55,400 nt of DNA from Bacteroidales bacterium (lineage in GTDB: Bacteria > Bacteroidota > Bacteroidia > Bacteroidales > JAEINX01). The stretch covers positions 1 to 55,400 of the forward strand of contig JAEINX010000010.1 in NCBI GenBank assembly GCA_016342645.1. Reading direction: 5' to 3'. The notes under the pieces were generated by a model, which did not search any database, had not been told where the DNA came from, and saw only the letters and a program-made list of their open reading frames with translations. Of the stretch, positions 18,486-30,100 are shown in pieces. The first letter of the stretch is position 1. Every line of letters begins with the position of its first letter. Both the position numbers and the translations under genes were made by a program.

Positions 18486-18613
18486 AGATATGTTTTTCTA
18501 AGTAATTTTTGTAGTACTTTTATAAATGAAATTTTTAACATAAATTTGAATTTATTTTTGTTTAAAAAAACAATTGATTGATGCTTTCACTTAAAATTTA
18601 AAAATGTTCGAAT

Positions 18614-19456
18614 ATGGAAAAAATCATTGTTGGAATTGACTTCTCAGAATGTTCGATTAATGCCCTCGAACATGCTATGGCTATTGCAAAAAATGCTAAT
18701 TCCGTGATAATCCTATTATGGATAGAGAATACTAATGGTTCGACGAAGGAATTACGGATGAGTAAAAGTGAAGCCATTAAAAAGCTTGCTGATTTAACAG
18801 AAAAATATCAAAAAGAACTACTTAAATCAAAAATTGAATATAAAATTAGAAGCGGTGTTATTTTTAGGGAAATTGGAAAAGAAGCAAAAGAGAGTAAAGC
18901 TTCATTGATTATAATCGGGACACATGGTTCAGGAAACTCAAAAGACACAAAAATTGGAAGTAACGCTGCAAAAATTGTAACAAAAACTTTGTTGCCTGTA
19001 ATTTCTATTCGCAAAAATGCTGATCCGACAAAAAGCTTTAAAAGAATTGTTATTCCGATAGACAGTACTATACAAACACGCCAAAAAGTGCCTTTTACAA
19101 CTTATCTTGCTAAGCTTTTTAACTCTGAAATTTATATTTTAGCATTATTTTATTCTTCAGTTGATGCAATAAAAGAAAGAATATTAACGTATTCAAAACA
19201 AACGGGTGAGTATTTCGAAAGCGAAAAACTTAATTTCGTAGTCGAATCAATGGAAGCAAAAAATATTCCTGAATCATTATCAAATTATGCAAAAAAAGTT
19301 GATGCAGGGCTAATTATAACGATGTCGGAGCAAGAATTGCGATTTGTAAACATTTGGAAAGGCCCTTTTGCACAGCAAATGGTTAATTTATCGGATATTC
19401 CTATTTGTATTTATCCTACAAAATCAATTTACGATTATACGTCAAAAATCGATTAA
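18614..19456 (+). CDS. Universal stress protein with two UspA domains
   Basis: 280 residues made of two tandem Usp domains (1-138 and 145-275). The first carries the ATP-binding signature GTHGSGN followed by GSNAAKIV (pattern G-2x-G-9x-G-S/T). The second lacks this glycine pattern (MSEQELRFVNIWKG), so it probably does not bind nucleotide. Two possible -7 boxes, TAAATTTG (18541-18548) and TATTTTTG (18553-18560), lie 54-66 bases upstream. Cytoplasmic; the role in stress or energy limitation is by family only. Confidence 0.92.
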   Translation: MEKIIVGIDFSECSINALEHAMAIAKNANSVIILLWIENTNGSTKELRMSKSEAIKKLADLTEKYQKELLKSKIEYKIRSGVIFREIGKEAKESKASLIIIGTHGSGNSKDTKIGSNAAKIVTKTLLPVISIRKNADPTKSFKRIVIPIDSTIQTRQKVPFTTYLAKLFNSEIYILALFYSSVDAIKERILTYSKQTGEYFESEKLNFVVESMEAKNIPESLSNYAKKVDAGLIITMSEQELRFVNIWKGPFAQQMVNLSDIPICIYPTKSIYDYTSKID

Positions 19457-19488
19457 AAGAACTAAATGCAGGATACTCGATATGGAAT

Positions 19489-20745
19489 TTAAAGCCTTGA
19501 TTCTGTCATTTTTAAAATAATCTCGGTGGCACCCTTTTTATCAAGAATATAATTTGAACAGCTTTTGGAACATTTATTATATTTCTCAATATTTGCAGAA
19601 AAAGCCTTAACATTTTCAATTAGCTCGGAATCGTTGTGGACACAAAAAGCAACTCCCAAATTAATCAGATCGTTTGCTTCCTGAAATTTTTTATAATTTG
19701 GGCCAAAAAATACCGGTTTTCCAAAAGTTACTGCTTCTAAAATATTATGAATTCCCACTCCGAACCCACCACCGATGTATGCAAATTTTGAATAATGATA
19801 AAGATGTGATAAAATCCCAATACTATCAATTATCAATATCTTTGAATTTTTAATTTCTTCTTTTTCAACTTGGCCTGAAAGTACATCAGAAAATAGTAAT
19901 ACATCTTTAAGAAATTTTTCTTTCAATAGTTTAATTCGTTCTTTATGAACTTCGTGAGGAGCAATAATAAATTTTAAATTTTCTGTTTTTTTATTTATTA
20001 AAGAATAAATAAGTTCTTCGTCAGCCGGCCAGGTACTTCCGCCAAGAAATATATCCGAATTATGTTTAAACGTTTCAATAAGAGGGAATGATTTTTTATT
20101 TTGAGATATTTCAAAAACCCGATCGAAACGCGTATCACCACTTATTTCAACATTTTCAATACCAATTTTGTTAAGCAATTCTTTCGATTCTTGGTTTTGG
20201 ACAAAAAAGAAAGTAATCAGTTTTAAAATTTTCCTAAACCAAGAGCCATACCATTTAAAAAAATGCTGTTCCTTGCGAAAAATTCCCGACACAATAAAAA
20301 CCGTTTTTCCTTTGCTTTTCAGAACTCTGAGGAAATTATACCAAAATTCATATTTCACAAAAAACACAATTTGCGGATCAACAATTTCCACAAACTTTTT
20401 TGCATTTTTTGGTGTATCTAAAGGAAGATAAAAGATGTAGTCGGCCACTGAATAGTTTTTACGAATTTCATAACCCGAAGGCGAAAAAAAAGTTAAAAAT
20501 ATCTTAAAGTTAGGATATTTCTTTCGAAATCCTTCAATTAAAGGACGTCCTTGCTCAAATTCGCCAAGAGAAGCCGTATGAAACCATGCCATTTTTTCGC
20601 CGGATTTGACTTCAGATTTAATCGATTTCAGTAAATTTTTTCTTCCTTTGGTCCATTGTTTTGCCTTTTTATTAAAAAATCCCGCAAAAAAAATCAGAAT
20701 AGAGTATGATTTTATTACAAAAAAGTACAAAAATCTCATCTCCAA
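19489..20745 (-). CDS. waaA: 3-deoxy-D-manno-octulosonic acid (KDO) transferase
   Basis: Transfers KDO from CMP-KDO to lipid A precursor at the inner membrane, the first core step of LPS synthesis. 418 residues: an N-terminal membrane helix, WFHTASLGEFEQGRPLIE (acceptor-domain signature with the catalytic Glu), the N-terminal GT fold, and a C-terminal GT-B domain with GGSTWPADEE, IIAPHEVH and the GGGFGVGIHNILE donor-binding segment. The neighbour seven bases downstream on the same strand is the small outer-membrane protein gene, whose transcript may continue into waaA. Confidence 0.95.
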   Translation of the reverse strand: MEMRFLYFFVIKSYSILIFFAGFFNKKAKQWTKGRKNLLKSIKSEVKSGEKMAWFHTASLGEFEQGRPLIEGFRKKYPNFKIFLTFFSPSGYEIRKNYSVADYIFYLPLDTPKNAKKFVEIVDPQIVFFVKYEFWYNFLRVLKSKGKTVFIVSGIFRKEQHFFKWYGSWFRKILKLITFFFVQNQESKELLNKIGIENVEISGDTRFDRVFEISQNKKSFPLIETFKHNSDIFLGGSTWPADEELIYSLINKKTENLKFIIAPHEVHKERIKLLKEKFLKDVLLFSDVLSGQVEKEEIKNSKILIIDSIGILSHLYHYSKFAYIGGGFGVGIHNILEAVTFGKPVFFGPNYKKFQEANDLINLGVAFCVHNDSELIENVKAFSANIEKYNKCSKSCSNYILDKKGATEIILKMTESRL

Positions 20746-20751
20746 AAGTTA

Positions 20752-21510
20752 TTAAAAATAATAGAAATCCCTTGGAGTCCGATTAAACACAGGAATTATC
20801 CACCCGACTTTAAAACCTGAAAGTATGTCAAAGTGATTTGAATTGTCTTTGCTCATGGTATCAAAATTAAAATCACGCCTGTTTTTTGTCCATGCCTGCA
20901 CGAATTCAAAGCCGAAAAAGAAATTCACCAATCTTGAATTTCCATAATAAACATAACCAATAAATTCGCTGATACCAGGCCCGTAAGTCATTCTATCGTA
21001 TCCTTTTTTATAGTCTCCACTAAGATTATAGGCATTATTATCGGTAACATCTATTCTTATTTTATGCTGAAAAAAACCAAGTCCACCAAGTATCATTATT
21101 CCTGAATTTTTATTTGGTGAGAGAACATTGAAAATCTTTCCGAATTTAGCAGAAATAAAAGTTCCGTTTTCATACATGTGAATATCGGCATAAGTTCCTC
21201 CAGAACTAATTACATAACCTTGAGATGTTGAAATATCTTTTAATAAAATATTTTCATTTTTAACATTATTACCAAATAAATAATTATATTCGAGTCCAAA
21301 AACAAAATTTCTCTTTGTTTTTATCATAAAACCTCCACCCACATTCCCATTACTTGAAAACTCTTTAACAAGGTTACCACCAGGGAATTGATAGGCGAAT
21401 TCACCGTACATTGATGGAATAAAAATTGTAGAATCCTTTACATTTGATTGAGCAAAAGATAAAAATGATAATAAAATGATTCCGAAACTGAGTAAAATTG
21501 TTTTTTTCAT
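20752..21510 (-). CDS. Secreted beta-barrel-like outer membrane protein, unknown function
   Basis: 252 residues with a signal peptide ending at SFAQ (about residue 21). The body alternates aromatic and polar residues in strands (FVFGLEYNYLFG, GYVYYGNSRLVNFFFGFEFVQAW, LSGFKVGWIIPVF), as in eight- to ten-strand outer-membrane barrels, and ends in aromatics (RDFYYF). A possible -7 box (TATCTTTG on the coding strand, 21582-21589) is upstream. The waaA start follows by seven bases, so the two may be cotranscribed. I do not recognise a named family. Confidence 0.75.
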   Translation of the reverse strand: MKKTILLSFGIILLSFLSFAQSNVKDSTIFIPSMYGEFAYQFPGGNLVKEFSSNGNVGGGFMIKTKRNFVFGLEYNYLFGNNVKNENILLKDISTSQGYVISSGGTYADIHMYENGTFISAKFGKIFNVLSPNKNSGIMILGGLGFFQHKIRIDVTDNNAYNLSGDYKKGYDRMTYGPGISEFIGYVYYGNSRLVNFFFGFEFVQAWTKNRRDFNFDTMSKDNSNHFDILSGFKVGWIIPVFNRTPRDFYYF

Positions 21511-21856
21511 TAATGAATTTTTCTAAAGTGTATTAAATCATTTTTTTTGTGAATAAAAAAATCATAATACAAAAATTAACGCAAAGATAATGATTTGAGT
21601 ATTGACAAGAACTAATTCATGTGTATTTTCAAAAGTATTTATTTTTGTGCATTAATCATTTAAAAGTTGTTTTAATTTTCAAAAAATCAGTAATTGTGAT
21701 TGTGAAATAAATAAAAACACAGATTTCCTGATAAACTAATTAAACATTCTGAATAGAAAGTTCCATTAAAAAAAGTAAAAGATTATTTCTGTTAACACAA
21801 TAAACCCCATTAGGAACAAAACTTTTTAACAGGGCTTAGATCATGGAATTCAATTT
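21511..21856. other. Intergenic, promoter candidate only
   Basis: AT-rich gap between two leftward genes. CAAAGATA at 21582-21589 is a plausible -7 box for the outer-membrane protein gene, with a CAA (TTG on the coding strand) 16 bases further up, a short spacing. Nothing else is recognisable. Confidence 0.35.
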
Positions 21857-22675
21857 TTATTTTTCATTATAAACATGAACATCAGTTTGTGGGAAAGGTA
21901 TTGAAATACCTTCTTTGTCAAATAATTTCTTTACATTTTCAGTCATGTCATGGAAAATCCCCCAGTAATCAGAGGCATTGGCCCAAACACGTACGGCAAA
22001 ATTCACTGAACTATTGGCTAGTTCAGAAACAGCAATGAAAGGTTTTGGGTCTTTCAATATTCTTTCGTCTTCTTCAATTAAACCACTAATTAGTTTTTTT
22101 GCTTTGTCGATATCATCACCATATCCAATCCCGAAAGTAAAATCAACACGGCGTAACTCCTCAGTAGAAAAATTTGTCATGGCACTATTTGAAAGTCCAC
22201 CGTTGGGGATAATTATAGTTTTGTTATCAGGGGTTTTCAAAATTGTATTAAAAATTTGAATCTCTTTAACTGTTCCCATAAATCCTTGTGCTTGTATAAA
22301 ATCTCCTACTTTAAACGGTTTAAATAATACTATCATAACACCTCCGGCAAAGTTTTGAAGCGTTCCCGTCAAAGCCGATCCAATTGCAAAGGTTGCAGCT
22401 GCAAAAACAGCAACAAACGATATCATTTCAATACCAACCATTGAAACCACACTTAATAAAAGCAACATTTTTAATACAATTTTTATTAGCGAACTAAGAA
22501 ATTTCCGCAAAGTTAGATCAATATCACTTTTCTCCATTGCCTTGTTAACGTGTTTCATTAGATGCTTTATGAGCCATAGGCCGATAAAAAGTGTTATCAA
22601 TGCAAACAGTAAGTTCAAGCCGTATTCTATCGCCAGCTTGTATAAATAGTCAAGAATGTTTTTAATTTCTTCCAT
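21857..22675 (-). CDS. Small-conductance mechanosensitive ion channel (MscS family)
   Basis: 272 residues, the size of E. coli MscS. Three transmembrane helices (about 15-38, 62-80 and 84-115) are followed by the pore-lining segment AATFAIGSALTGTLQNFAGG. The beta domain has the typical KPFKVGDFIQAQGFMGTVKEI and the C-terminal domain ends with ISIPFPQTDVHVY. It opens under membrane tension to relieve hypo-osmotic shock. It lies directly downstream of the DUF3078 gene (21-base gap), probably in one transcript. Confidence 0.95.
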   Translation of the reverse strand: MEEIKNILDYLYKLAIEYGLNLLFALITLFIGLWLIKHLMKHVNKAMEKSDIDLTLRKFLSSLIKIVLKMLLLLSVVSMVGIEMISFVAVFAAATFAIGSALTGTLQNFAGGVMIVLFKPFKVGDFIQAQGFMGTVKEIQIFNTILKTPDNKTIIIPNGGLSNSAMTNFSTEELRRVDFTFGIGYGDDIDKAKKLISGLIEEDERILKDPKPFIAVSELANSSVNFAVRVWANASDYWGIFHDMTENVKKLFDKEGISIPFPQTDVHVYNEK

Positions 22676-22696
22676 AGCTTTATTTTTTTATAAAAA

Positions 22697-23650
22697 TTAG
22701 AAATTATATGATAAACCTATCCCGAAGGTTTGTTTGATTTGCATTTTATCATTAGGTTTTACTGAGAATTTTTTTCCATCAACTCCTGTTCTTTCAATAA
22801 AAACATCGCCGGGCATATATGCAAAATGAACGAAGAAATTAGCTGCAAGCCAATTATTAATACTGTAATTTATAAATGTTTGCCATTGAAAATCAAGTTT
22901 TAGTTTCCCATTATAAATATTTTTATCATCTAAATAATTATAAAAAAAGTTCATTTTTGATTCGAAAGTCATATCGGTTCTTATTTCATCTTTAAAATAA
23001 AATTCAACGAAAGCACCTAATTTTAGTTTTGTTTTTTTGCCTGTACCTTTATCAATTGACCCGTCAGTAAGTGTGTCAGCTTTATCTACTCCAAATGCAC
23101 CGAGATCGGCAAGCTCCTGATCTAAAACAAATATGTTTCTCAATGTGATAGGTGTCATTAAAATACTGAAATACTCAGCGGGTTTATAAAGCATACCGGG
23201 AGCAACAGTTAAATAAGCAGGTGCAAAAAACTTAGATATTATGGTTGAATCGTCGGGATAATTGTAACCATTAGTAAATTGTGTAGTTAAATTAATAAGC
23301 CCACTAACACTCCATTGTTTGGATATTTTATAATTAAATTGAGAATTCAATTCAATAAGATCCTCATTTTTTATTGGTTTATCGTATAAATCATTACTTA
23401 GAATTCCATACTTGAAATTCGCATTATTATTAATCGAAAAATTTTCTTTCGTATAATCGGCGTACAATTTCAATAAAGCTGTTCCCGACAGTGAATTTTC
23501 GCCACCGGCTGACCAATTTGTGAAGTTAGCCTGATTTAGAGTAAGGCTCCCAATGCCTTTGAATTTCCAAAGTTTGGGTAAGTCTGCTGCATTTTGAGCA
23601 TAGATTACCCCACTGATAAGCAGTGTAATTAATAATAATGACCTTTTCAT
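22697..23650 (-). CDS. DUF3078 family outer membrane protein
   Basis: 317 residues with a signal peptide ending at VIYAQ. The region NFTNWSAGGENSLSG is the W-x-x-GG-x-NS segment shared by DUF3078 proteins of Bacteroidota, and the remainder is made of amphipathic beta strands ending in GIGLSYNF, with a C-terminal Phe as in outer-membrane barrels. Function unknown. A TATCTTTG-like -7 box (CAAAGATA, 23765-23772) lies about 115 bases upstream. Confidence 0.85.
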   Translation of the reverse strand: MKRSLLLITLLISGVIYAQNAADLPKLWKFKGIGSLTLNQANFTNWSAGGENSLSGTALLKLYADYTKENFSINNNANFKYGILSNDLYDKPIKNEDLIELNSQFNYKISKQWSVSGLINLTTQFTNGYNYPDDSTIISKFFAPAYLTVAPGMLYKPAEYFSILMTPITLRNIFVLDQELADLGAFGVDKADTLTDGSIDKGTGKKTKLKLGAFVEFYFKDEIRTDMTFESKMNFFYNYLDDKNIYNGKLKLDFQWQTFINYSINNWLAANFFVHFAYMPGDVFIERTGVDGKKFSVKPNDKMQIKQTFGIGLSYNF

Positions 23651-24044
23651 TTTGTAAATTTTAATTAATCCTAATTGACATCTATATAAATAATTATTTT
23701 TTAAAATCTATATCAAAGTACGAAAGATTCTTTTAATAAGATAAGTCGATCCTTAATCTTAATTCAAAGATACAAATTTATTACAAAATCAACTACTAAA
23801 TTCTATAAATTTCAGATTCAATTTAAAATCAGTATTCAATCGCCTGAAAAGGAAAATCTTATATTTTTTTTGTTTTTCCATATCTTTCATTATTTCAATT
23901 ATTGGAATTTATTTATAAAACTATTGTTTTTTATTTCCATATTTTCCTCATTTCAATTATAAAAGTTTTTAAATGATTATTGAATATTAAATTTATAGGG
24001 ATAATTCTTTATTCAATTATCTGCCACCGAATTAGGTCGTTAAG
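23651..24044. other. Intergenic, no gene seen
   Basis: AT-rich gap upstream of the DUF3078 gene. It contains the -7 candidate at 23765-23772 and short TATTTCCATATTTTCC-type pyrimidine strings at 23870-23960. No coding signal is visible on either strand. Confidence 0.4.
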
Positions 24045-24083
24045 AAAAAACCCGTCAGTATTAATTAAACTGACGGGTTTTTT
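24045..24083 (-). terminator. Strong hairpin terminator of the giant T9SS gene
   Basis: AAAAAACCCGTCAGT (24045-24059) pairs perfectly with ACTGACGGGTTTTTT (24069-24083). It has flanking A and T tracts, so it can act in both directions, and it lies 51 bases past the stop of the 2122-residue protein. Confidence 0.88.
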
Positions 24084-24133
24084 TAAGTAACGCTTGTCTT
24101 CAAATCAAGCATTGACAGATTTTACTTATTTGT

Positions 24134-27100
24134 TTATCGTATCACAATTTTCTTTACCTGAGTAAAGTTCTTACCGCTAAAGTTTATAAAATAAACACCG
24201 GCAGGCAATCCCTTAAGATCAAGTTGTTTTTTTGTGATGGATTTTATTCCTTCAAATTCATAGAAACGATACTCATTTCCTCTCAATCCAATCACTTTCA
24301 TTTGTAAATCACCGCTTATTCCTTCGATCAGGATATTAAATATTCCTTCGGAAGGATTTGGGTAGATTGATAATAATGGTTTATTGGAAATTTCATCCGA
24401 AATTCCGGTAATTGAAAAGTTCAACATACTGTAGTTGCCATCTTCATCTGGGAAAACATTGCTAGTATATGCATTTCCATAAGGATTTAAATATGAATAT
24501 TCGGTCAAGATAAATTCTTTATTCTCACTCATATCCCAAAGTTTGAAAATAGGAGTATTACCGCTTTCGAAAACATTGCCGAAAACAGGAATGGAATTTG
24601 TAAGTATTTCCTCTGAATTAACAACACCTGCACCTACAAGTTTCTCACCATCATAAACAGCAATTTCATCACCGGCTACTAAGCCGTTAGCTTCAAAATA
24701 TATTGTCCAGACGGGATCGTAAGGATTTCCATTTATAACTTTATAATGATCAGGGATTTCTGTTTTATAACCGCTTACATTATCTGATGCAACAGGATAG
24801 ATAAGTTGGTCGTCACTGATCATTTTAACAAGGTAGCCTTCGCCGGGATTCATATTACCGATACCATTCACCCAAATTGGTCCTATTTTCCTGAACATTA
24901 AACCGTCTGAATTTCTTACAAATTCAAGATTTGGTAAAACACCTGCGAAAACATCGGATGTGCTCATTGGTTGGCCGGGCAAATAACTTATTATCTGATA
25001 ACCTGTAACAAGATCAATAGGTGTTTGTGGATCGATAATATCACCAAGGATAAATAATTCATCGTCATAATTCATTTTGAATAAATATCCTTCGGTAGTA
25101 ATCCAGTCACCAATATTATTAACCCAAACTGGCCCGATTTTTCGTAACATTAAACCTGCGGTATTTCTTATAAAATCAATATTAGGAAGATTATTAGATA
25201 GAACACTAAGCATATCGGGAGAATAGGGAATTAATCGGGTTGATACAAATTGATAACCAACATTAAGTGGGTATCCGCCCGAAGGAGTTCCTGTAAGAAC
25301 GAAAGCCAGGTCAAGAATATCTTGTGTTACCGGATCATATAATTCATACCAGTCGATAGTACCTACCTGATCGCAATATACAGCATTATCGTTCCAATGT
25401 TCTATTGATGTTTTCCAACCAAGTTTGAAATCATCTGATGTTAAGGAAGAATTGATAACCAACCAGTAAATCGTACCTTCTTCCTGTATAAACGGATCTT
25501 CAACACCCTCAATATCTATCCTGTAACATGCTTGATGATTCATAGGATCATGATTACCGGAGTATGGATTAAACCAGCCCTGAATATTATCGAAAGCAGG
25601 GTGGTAACTAAATTCTCCGGGAACGAAATTTCGGTTCCACAATATATCTCCCGGCATACTGTATCCTGTGGGGCTTTGTTCGGCCGGAATATCTGAGTAA
25701 ATAGAAATCTCAAAGTGTTCAATTACATTTTCAAATTCGTCGGGAATTATATCATTCAACCATGATACCCAGAAATGGAAACCATTAATCGGGCCATCTT
25801 CAATACAAATCCAGTCGTCGCCAAGTTTTGCAGGAGTTGTCATGTTAATATCCCAGCCATTTGGATCGGGGAATTGCAGATTTCCAATTTTAATATTAGG
25901 GATTGTATCGTTAATAAAGAATTTATAATCCTCGACTTCTCCTTCAAAACCAAAGCCGTCATATCCGATTCCTCCATTTTGATTCACTCTGAAGCGGGCG
26001 TAAGCATCACCTTTTAGAGCACTTGTGGGAACATTGAAAATTAATGGATTAAGGCCCGGTATAAGCGGTACATTAATAAATACATGATCAGATGGATCTG
26101 CCCATGAACCATTATTGTTAAAGTCAATCCATCCGTTAAGCAAGCAGTTTCCGTTTGAAATAAAATCAATATTTGCTATTTGACCGGGTATCAATGAACT
26201 TGTAAGCTTTACTCCGTCTTCGTCATCAATATTGTTTATATCGTCTCCCATTGCAAATATATCGGGTTGTCCGTCAAATTCGGTATCAATAAATTGTCCT
26301 AAGAATGTATATCCATCCTGTTTGTGATGAGCACCATTTGAAGTTTGCAAAGTCGGGTAAGGTTCATCGGGAGCATCGCCCCAATCATATTCTTCTGAAG
26401 GATTGGGATAACCGCTAATGTTGAAGGACAAATCCATACAAGTATCAGCCAAAGGATGTTCCATAGGATAACATAACATATTCCATACAGGAGGGCCTGT
26501 TTGCCAAACGGCAAAATCATTAAAATGATCCAGGCTGCTTTTCCATCCAAAAACATAATCTGTTCCTCCCTGAGGATATACATTAACGCCTAACCAGTAA
26601 ATAGTAGATGAATCCTGAATAAAGGCTTCCGGTTCCGGTACAGTGAAATCCAATTCATAAACTGTCCAATCACCCGGGAATACAGCTTGTTGGATATGTG
26701 GCCAGTAAAACCATTCACCATCAGGTACGGGAGCATAATTAAACATCATATATTCTTCGGGTATGAATGAACGTTCCCAGAGAAGATCTTTTGGCTCGCT
26801 ATAATTATTAGGCCCATTTGGATTATCCGACCATAGAGTGAGTTTGATATTTGGCATTTCTTCTTTAGATGGAACAATATCGTTTAGCCAGCTTCCCCAG
26901 ATAGTAATATCGGTAATATAACCTGTTTCGGTACAACGGAAATCATCGGCAAGTAAAACATCACCCATACAATAAACATCAACCCCTGTAGTATTCAAAT
27001 CGGGCCATTGAGGGAAGTGCATTTTGCTGACGGGAGCTTCAGTTATTTCTAAATCATAATCTTCAACTTCTCCATCGGGAGCAAGTCCTTCGTATGTTAA

Positions 27101-30100
27101 TCCGGTTATACTACTAAATCTAAAGCGAGCAAAAGTAAAGCCGGGATTAATACCTGCAGGAACATTAAAAGTAAGCATATTAATACCTGCAATCAGTGGT
27201 TCATCGGTAAAAATTTGTTCATTTGGCCCATTCCAATCACCATTAATATCATAGTCGATCCAGGCATTTAAGTATCCCGGGCCGGAAGCAGTAACAGGTA
27301 TTGTTACAGCAATGGCAGAAGATATTGATGAAGGTAATGCTACTCCCTGTTCATCATTATTGCCGTCGTAATCGTCTCCATCGGCAAGGAAAGTCGGTTG
27401 GCCATCGAATTCCTGGTCAATACTATTACCGAGATAATATCCACGTAATATTTGATGAACTGCACCATTGTTAGCCAAAAGTGTAGGGTAGCCGGGCATA
27501 GTAGGATCATCAGGTGCATCACCAAAATCGAAGCTTGGCAAAGTATTTAAATTACAGTTATTAGCTTCATTTAGCTCTAATATATCATCATAATAATCAG
27601 CACAAACAATAATTGTATCGCTACCAAAAGAATGTATTATTAAAGTATCGAAATAATCGGTATGAGATGCAGCAGGCGGTAAAGCCGGAATCCACATTGT
27701 GTCGATGAAAACGCCATCAATTTCTAATCCGACTATACTTGCAGGTGCAATTATGTTACCACCATTCAAAACTTCATAATGAACACGGTAATAAGGCTCA
27801 TCAACCCACTCTTCATATTTCTCGGTAACAATAAGGTCAGGTAATTCGGGAGGTGGAATTACAACCGCCTGAAGTGTGAGAAGTGCCCATTCGGTCGATA
27901 GAATTTGTTCTCCATCGTCCCACCAGGAAGAAGGCCAAGAACCGTTTGAATTTTGTTCAGCAACTAAAGTATTCCTGAAATCAAGGTACCAATCGATAGT
28001 ATTTGCCGGCCAATCGACATAATGAATTCCCAGCGCTTCCAATCCTTTCATTGCCGTGTACATTGCATGATAACCGGAAGTCGGCGACATCCCGGGGCCT
28101 CTCCAACCCGGTTCTCCAATATCGTACCAGTGCACTTCCATATAATCGAGGGCAGCCTGTACTCTTGGTGTGGTTACTACATCACCAAGCCATGCCATTT
28201 GCTGTATCATATTTCCTGTTCTGAGTATGTTAGTCCCCATCATATCACCATTACTTTCATAATGTGATCCTCCATCATCGGGATCACCATCAACAGGATT
28301 CTGAATGTTAGTTACCCAAATATTTAACTCTGTCCTCACAAAATTGGGAACTATTATTGGAGATGCAAGCGGAAGGCCAAAACCATAAGGTGGAGGGGCT
28401 TCTGCGTAAGCTAATCCAAGACTTGCATAACCTGAATTTGATTGATCGCTTCTATTGTCTTGATAAGGATCTCCCGAGGGATTATTACAATCTTGTTGGA
28501 CATAATTCCATCCACCACGTCCAACTCCTGCATCGGTCTGTGCCCAGGCCATGTAGTCAACCACATCGTCTAATACCTCTGAATATGTCCAGCCATAAAC
28601 CGGGCTTCCAACAACATCAACAATAGTATCAGGATATGTGCTGGCAGCAATTGCCATCGCAACAATTGAAGTCTCATAAGTTTCACGAGTATGCGAACTA
28701 CCACAAGTACCTGCCGGCGAAACAAAATAAACTCCAAGTCCATCACCATCAGAATCCGGATTTCCGTGAGTTTGAGGTGCAATATTTATAATATGAGCAT
28801 TAGCCATAATGTAATCCAATCCGTCCCTTACATTTTGATAAAATACATAGGTGGGATCAATAGGATAATAACCGGCTTCTATCGCATTGGTTTCAAGTTT
28901 GAGAACAGCAAGCCCGGTTTTTGCAATAGAACAGATATAATTAGCACAACAATTTCCCCATGACCCATCAGCATTTTGTTGCAATGCAAGCCACTGTTTT
29001 CCGCTTATAATTGCACCGGGAGTCATCAATAACCAGCAAGGGGCATGGCCATCGGTATTAATTTGAATTTCGTTTGAACCGTCAATATCAATAACCCAAA
29101 TACCTCCGGTTGTTGTATGCTCAAATGCTATTTGTTCACCATTCGGACGCCAGTCAGCCAACATACCTAATTCTGTTGTAAGTTTTGTTGGATTTGTAGC
29201 ATCAGAATCCATAATCCAGATACAACCATCTGTACCTGTGTAAGCAATCTGAGAACCATCGGGCGACCAGGTTGGGTATGTTCCAAATGTTGTAAGCTGA
29301 GCTTCTCCGGAACCATCAGAATTAATGATCCAAATACCATTTCCTCCTTCACCATAAAAGAGTATTTCATCGCTAAGGGGCGACCATTTTGGAAAGCTAC
29401 CCGGAGTATTTGAAATTTGTGTGGCTGTTGAAGGATCGTCTGAATCCATCACATAAATTCTTCTATCGGTACCTATCTCCTGACAATCAAAAAAAGCAAT
29501 TTGATTTGCAGTAGGTGACCATGTCGGACTATTTCCAAAATTCGTTAATTGCTCTTGCCCGCCAAATCGTCCTACTGTCCAGATACCATCGTTATAAAAT
29601 TCACCGAAAGCAATTTTCTCTGAAATAGGTGAACCTTCACCATACCAACCATGGTCGGTAAGTTGTGTCTCATCAGTACCATCACCTTCTGAAACATATA
29701 TTCCAAGCTGTCCGGGATCTGTTTTATGATAAATTAATTTACCGAAAGCTTCAGCTTGTGGTTCAATTATCACTTCATAATCTTCAACTTCTCCATCGGA
29801 TGCATGGCCCCCGAACCAAATTCCAAATTCAGTACTGAAGCGGAAACGTGCAAAGCTTATACCCGAAAATTCTCCTGATGGTACATTAAAACTCAAATTA
29901 TTAAGACCGGGAACAAGAGGTCTGTCCACAAATATTTGTTCAAAAGGATCAGACCAATTTCCGTTACCATTGAAGTCAATCCAGGCATTAAGGTTTCCAT
30001 TTGTGGAGGCTGTAACTGCAATAGTAGCCGTACCTCCCGGAATGATAACCGAAGTAAAAATAACTCCGTCCTCATCATCGATGCCGGTATTGTCATCACC

